This document shows, piece after piece, positions 59,143 to 64,000 of a stretch of DNA of 64,000 nt. Origin of the DNA: Acanthochlamys bracteata (Eukaryota; Streptophyta; Magnoliopsida; Pandanales; Velloziaceae). The stretch is taken from NCBI GenBank assembly GCA_019914995.1, contig CM034135.1, positions 6,078,501 through 6,142,500 on the forward strand, in the 5' to 3' direction. The notes beneath the pieces are model-generated. The model worked only from the letters and a program-made list of their open reading frames with translations. It was not told where the DNA came from and did not search any database. The translations under genes were made by a program, and so were the position numbers. Position 1 is the first letter of the stretch; each line of letters opens with the position of its first letter.

Positions 59143-59894
59143 TTCCCGCAGAGTTGTTTGAAAATATTTACAACTAATTGAGTGAATGATCCGTTAAGAG
59201 ACTTTCATTCTATTCAATTGGAATTTTAGTTGCTTAATATGCAACAAAGTTGATTCCAACAACATTCTTCCAAAGATTCAAACTGCAAAAATGTTAGGCA
59301 TGATTTTTTTTTATATTGCATACTTAGAGAAATAAGTATTGCTGAGCAGTGATTAATTCAAAAAAAAAAAAACACTAAAACAAAAAACAGAGTTGGAGAA
59401 ATGAGTGAAAACAACTACAAGTACAAAACCAAAATAACAAGAGCTATGTTTTTATATCTTCATATAATTACGAAAATTAATGTACAAGAAAAATATAAAT
59501 AGCAGTAGAGCAAAACACCAATAATTAAGAACTAGTCATCAATATTCATCATCAAAATCATTTCTCGGCTTTATCTCCATCAATGTTAATCAATGTTGGT
59601 TTCTTTCACAAAAAAAATGAAACAAAAAAATCTTCAAGACCTCCTCATTTGTTCATTGCTTTTGTTGATAAAGTTGTCAAATTTCTTTTAGTTCTTCATG
59701 TCCTTCAAGTAATGACTAACTTCCTCTCCAACCAGCGTCCTTCTTCGCTTTATCCCTCTGTCTTCCTTTTCTATATGTCATCAATTTTTTTATCTCTTCC
59801 TTCATCTCCTCTGTCTTCGTTGCTTTTCTGGTATCGGCAGCACCAGTGGTTCTTTCAAGTGTTTTCTCTCGAGTAGTACTATTGTTCAGCTTTC
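59143..59894. other. Spacer (loop) of the inverted repeat
   Basis: 752 bp between the two arms. The plus-strand frame at 59583-59876 (97 codons, Ser/Leu/Phe-rich) matches nothing recognised and is probably chance. Confidence 0.4.
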
Positions 59895-60087
59895 GAGAGA
59901 TCCGCGGCGAGGAGAAGATTTCAAAGAGACGGAATAAAAAAAAAAGAAGATGAGAAATATGAGAGAATAAATAGAAAAAAATTTAATTAATAAAAATTCA
60001 TTAAGATAAATAAGATTAATTAAGAGAATAAATTTTTTAGAAAAAAGAGAGGAGAGAGAATACATAAATGCGTCAAATCCATACTTT
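59895..60087. repeat. Right arm of the large inverted repeat
   Basis: The reverse complement of 58951-59142. Together the arms and spacer measure about 1137 bp. Outer edges fade without a clear target duplication, so whether this is a transposon with long inverted ends (as in Mutator-like elements) is undecided. Confidence 0.7.
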
Positions 60088-61399
60088 TTGATCCTATGAC
60101 ATTTCGAGCGAAAAAAGAATTTCGGATGAAAGCAAATACAATGAACCGATTGCACGAAAAAAATAAATAAGCAGTAGTGTGATTTAATCCTGCACACGTG
60201 AAGGAGTGTTTGGGAGTGTCAACAAAAGGAGTGTAGATATTGCTATATATATATATATATAATAAATTTAAAAAAAAGTTTTATAAAATTTTTTAAAAAA
60301 GTATCTTATTTTAAAAAATCCTATATAACCCCATAACCTTTAACGGAGGATCTCTACAATAGTTCCTCGTAATGATAAGACATACTTCCCTACAAAGGCT
60401 CGTTTTACGACTAATAAAGATTCGTCGTCTTATTTTAACTAGACATCCTTACTGGGTTTAAAGCTTGGTTATTTACCTACTTCTTCCGAGGTCTACATAA
60501 TGCCATAAAAAGATTAAATTTTACTTAAAATAATGTTTTTAGTTTTTGAAAGATACTTCAAATAAATAATGTAACTTCTTTCTAAAGAATTTTGGAGCTG
60601 GAATAAAGGATATACCAACCTAGGGAAAACCGAAAAGAATACCATAGACACCGATTTGACAATAAGTTTTTATAGAGTTTTAATCTATTTTTATTTTAAA
60701 CTTTTTAATAAATTTTTATAATTTATTAAATTTAATTAAATATATAAAATAATAGTAAACTTTTATTATTATTTATTTTACTTTTCTAGATAAAAATAAA
60801 ATTTATTTTCTAATTATTTTTAAATAATTATTTTTAAAATAATTTATTTTATAAATAATTCGAAAAGTTTGTCAAGGCTAGGAGCTTAAGATTACTGAGC
60901 GATCCGGCGATGAAGCTGCCAAAAAAGGGAATGTGTAGACATTTCTTACTAAAGTCTTCATACATCAGCATTCATAAGAACTCTTTAAAGTGGATATAGA
61001 TTTGGCTCTCATTTGTAACGCTTCGTTTCATTTTATTTCAATTCATATTTTTTTAATAAATTTTTTATAATATTTACATAATTTAGTTCGAATCACTTTT
61101 ACATCAATTCAAAAAACTTAGTAATTCAAATCAAAATTGGATTTTCATGTTAACTCGAACATAACCAAAATTTTGGTTAATAAGTTAAATTTGGGTCGAC
61201 ATTGAGCTCATTATATTGCATGAGATATTTTTGAACGGTGTAATTGAAGAATAAACAAATAGCCTAGCTATTAGATAGGGTACTCAAACTTCGACCTAAA
61301 TATAAATGAGTTGGTTACAGTTAACAATTTTAATCATATATGTATAGAGTTAGCATTGAGAAATTACCTTTAATTATATATATATCGAACTTGAACCCA
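60088..61399. other. AT-rich intergenic spacer
   Basis: No supported gene. Contains a (TA)n tract near 60242-60261 and long A/T runs. Frames here are short and overlapping. Confidence 0.5.
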
Positions 61400-61407
61400 C
61401 CCAACAC

Positions 61408-62266
61408 TAAAAGTTGTAATATATGATCCGATCCAAAAATTTAACTCGAAATCGACCCATTTAATTAAGATTAGAGTTAAAATTTTGACCCGTAAAAATA
61501 TATAGATTGAGTTAGAGTTGAATAAATTTGATCCGATTATTAAATTGGTCAATTCGGATTAACCCAAAATTAATCTATCAATACGAATTTGCACATGTTG
61601 AAGGAATAATTTTTAATTTTTCCTTAACGTATAATAAAATATTGACAATAAACATAATCAATAATAATAATTTATAAATTATTAAATTATATTAAATTTA
61701 TAATTAATTGTTTATTTTTATATCTTAGTAAAATAGTGTAAGATTAGAATTATAATATTATCGAAAGTATTACTACTATGTAGATATTTTTTTATTAACG
61801 AATTTGAATTTCGTATAAAAATTTTTATCAAAATTTTGTTAGATAGCTTTATTTATCAAAATTTTTATCGAAATTATTAGTATATATTTTTAACTATAGA
61901 ATTTCAGCTATTACCAAATATTTTCAAAAAATTAAAATAAATTATTTTGGATATGTTAATACCGATGAAGATATTAAGGAATCCATATTTTGATGGACAT
62001 TCACTATATCTCATCATTAAGAACATTGTACACTTTTATTTCAACTGATTTTATAATTTCGCTGAATTTTAAAAATATAGAATTAAAAATTAATAATTTA
62101 ATTATTAAATAGATCGATCCAAATTTAATCTGATTATTAATAGATTGTGTTAGTTGACAATTTTAATCAATATAAATTTATGAATTAGATTATGGTTAAA
62201 CGAATTCGATCCGATTTTAAATGAATCGATCCAAAACCGACCTACCAAGTCAAATTGCCACTTCTA
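61408..62266. mobile_element. hAT MITE, copy 1
   Basis: An 859-bp element with an exact 8-bp duplication, CCCAACAC, at 61400-61407 and 62267-62274. Ends: TAAAAGTTGTAA on the left; TAGAAGTGGCAA reversed on the right (9 of 12 match). Subterminal 'gatccgatcc' and 'cgacccattt' strings occur at both ends in opposite orientation. No coding capacity. Its first 470 bp or so align with copy 3 at 63552. Confidence 0.85.
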
Positions 62267-62274
62267 CCCAACAC

Positions 62275-62684
62275 CATGTCTACTCTTAAGTCTAAAAGTC
62301 AAATGTTGAAAAACTTTATAAGACTAAATTTTTTTTCAATAAGTCAATATTTTTTTTGACCTTCGATAAATCAATATCTTCGATACTCATTCTAATGTTC
62401 ATTTTAGGAATTTTGGGTGAAAACGATAGAATAGGACTTATAATAAGTAAAATATATTTTAAAAAATAAAAAAATTAGCATCATTATTTACATATATTTT
62501 TAATTTATATAAAGGATTGTTAGATATTCATAATTTAGTTTTCAATATATATTTAAGAACATTATAAAGGAACAATCGAGCTTATTCACGTGCTGAAAAC
62601 CAGTATATATAAAGTAAGGAACTAAGGAATTACGTCAAAATAAAATCTAAAGAGAAAAACTATAGGTGTTCTATTTTATATATA
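62275..62684. other. AT-rich spacer between two MITEs
   Basis: 410 bp without gene or repeat structure that I can recognise. Confidence 0.5.
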
Positions 62685-62692
62685 GGAATTTA

Positions 62693-63248
62693 TAGCGATG
62701 GCAATTCGAATTCCTAAATCGGTTTCGGATCGACCCATTTAATAATCGGGTCAAAATTGTTCAACCTTAACCCGACCTATTTATTTATTTAGATCAAAAT
62801 TGTCAACCTTAATCCAACATATTTATAACCGGGTCAAACTCGGATCGACCCATTTAATAATTAAAATTATTAAAATAAAAATTATAAAAATTAGTTTTTA
62901 ATAATAATATATAAAAATTATTAATTATGATATATTTAAAAACAAAAATATTAATTTTGACAAAATTTATAAATTAAATAAAAATTAGTTAAATTAAGAT
63001 AAATTAAAAAATATATATATACAAATTAAATTCAAATTTTTTGCTATTATTTTCTAATAATTAAGTAATATATACTATATAAATAATTATACGGGTTAAA
63101 TGGATCAATTTCGGGTCAATCCAAACCCGATCCGAACCTGTTTAAAATTTTCGGGTCGATCCGAAATTGATCCGAACCCGACTAAAACTTGACCCGAACT
63201 CGACCTTTTAGGATCGATTTTGGGTCGAATCGAAATTTGCCACTCTTA
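62693..63248. mobile_element. hAT MITE, copy 2
   Basis: A 556-bp element with an exact 8-bp duplication, GGAATTTA, at 62685-62692 and 63249-63256. Ends: TAGCGATGGCAA on the left; TAAGAGTGGCAA reversed on the right. The right third is dense in 'gggtc' and 'gacccga' motifs. Same terminal family as copies 1 and 3, but the interior differs. Confidence 0.85.
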
Positions 63249-63256
63249 GGAATTTA

Positions 63257-63551
63257 TTTTCAAAAAATAATTTTATAAAAATGATTAAAAGAAAATAAAA
63301 TATTAAAAAATAAATTATTTATAAAAATGTTAAAGTTTGTTGAAGTATTATTAAAAAAAACTACTTTCCAATATTAAAAAAAACACGGGATTATAACCAT
63401 ATTTGGCATTTTACTTTAAAATTTGATTTTAATTTTCATTCAAAATAATACAGATATATATATATATATATGTTTATATAGTTTAATGTATTATTAAAAT
63501 TATTAAATTAACTTTTAGAAAACTTTTATATTAGGCACTTGTCCTCTATAT
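63257..63551. other. Short AT-rich spacer with a (TA)n run
   Basis: Includes a (TA)n tract near 63452-63471. Nothing else recognised. Confidence 0.5.
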
Positions 63552-64000
63552 TAGGGGTGGCAATATATGATCCGACCCGAAAACGTAACCCGAAATTGAC
63601 CCATCTAGTTAGGGTTAGGTTTAGAAAATTTGACCCGTATAAATATATAGGTTGAGCAAATTTAATCCGGTTATTAAATTGGTCGATCCGAGTTAATCCG
63701 AAATTGACCCACAAATCCGAATTGCTATTTTTTGAAAAAATAACATTTAATTTTCATTTCGGTTTATTAACATATTAGCAATAAAAATAATCGATAATAG
63801 TAATTTATAAATTATTAAATTATATGGTATTTATAATTAATCTTTATTTTTATATTTTAGTAAAATAGTGTATAATGAGAATTATAATATTATCAAAAGT
63901 ATTACTATGTAGGTGTTTCTGTAATGACGAATTTAGATTTTGTATAAAAATTTTTATCAAAATTTTGCTAGATAGCTATGTTTATCAAAATTTTTATCGA
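63552..64000. mobile_element. hAT MITE, copy 3, cut by the window edge
   Basis: Starts with TAGGGGTGGCAA and follows copy 1 base for base with many small differences as far as the window end ('gatccgacccgaaaacg', later 'agtaaaatagtgta', 'cgaatttagattttgtata'). The right end and its target duplication lie outside the window. The left flank would give the duplication CTCTATAT (63544-63551) if the element is whole. Confidence 0.8.

Overview
The window is nuclear DNA of a flowering plant, most likely a eudicot. It is AT-rich, its genes are split by introns with GT..AG borders and AT-rich interiors, its proteins match plant-specific families, and its repeats are typical plant hAT, Harbinger, Gypsy and Copia types. 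No species can be named from the sequence alone.

Gene-bearing half (1-37.6 kb). A minus-strand aspartyl protease gene begins at the left edge; only its signal peptide and pro-region start are inside. After about 6 kb of AT-rich DNA holding a duplicated block and a decayed hAT-Ac transposon come LFR (6730-15152, +, eight coding exons, SWI/SNF-associated armadillo protein) and, 465 bp downstream, a chloroplast sigma factor of SIGD/SIG4 type (15618-18320, +, five exons). Converging on these is an SLX1-type GIY-YIG nuclease (19001-26444, -, three exons with two introns of about 3.4-3.5 kb). Then comes TIC20-I (31516-32509, +, two coding exons and a probable long 5' leader intron), and a GT61 glycosyltransferase (35843-37577, -, two exons). 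These are ordinary single-copy-type host genes with no operon-like link. Two encode plastid proteins, two encode nuclear DNA or chromatin proteins, and one encodes a probable Golgi enzyme.

Repeat-bearing half (37.6-64 kb). No intact host gene was found here. It contains: a 2398-bp non-autonomous hAT element with an exact 8-bp target duplication, carrying a captured exon of the 26S proteasome ATPase RPT5; a decayed Copia fragment; an 8.26-kb Ty3/Gypsy element of Athila/Tat type with 5-bp target duplications; a 2.55-kb solo LTR, also with a 5-bp duplication; a roughly 193-bp inverted repeat around a 750-bp spacer; and three hAT MITEs sharing the terminus TAGGGGTGGCAA, two with exact 8-bp duplications. 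The remainder is AT-rich spacer and microsatellites.

Most interesting: the gene-capturing hAT element (40571-42968), the hAT MITE cluster at the right end, and the unequal LTRs of the Gypsy element. No new multi-gene system was found. All reading was by eye; identities and ages are estimates.
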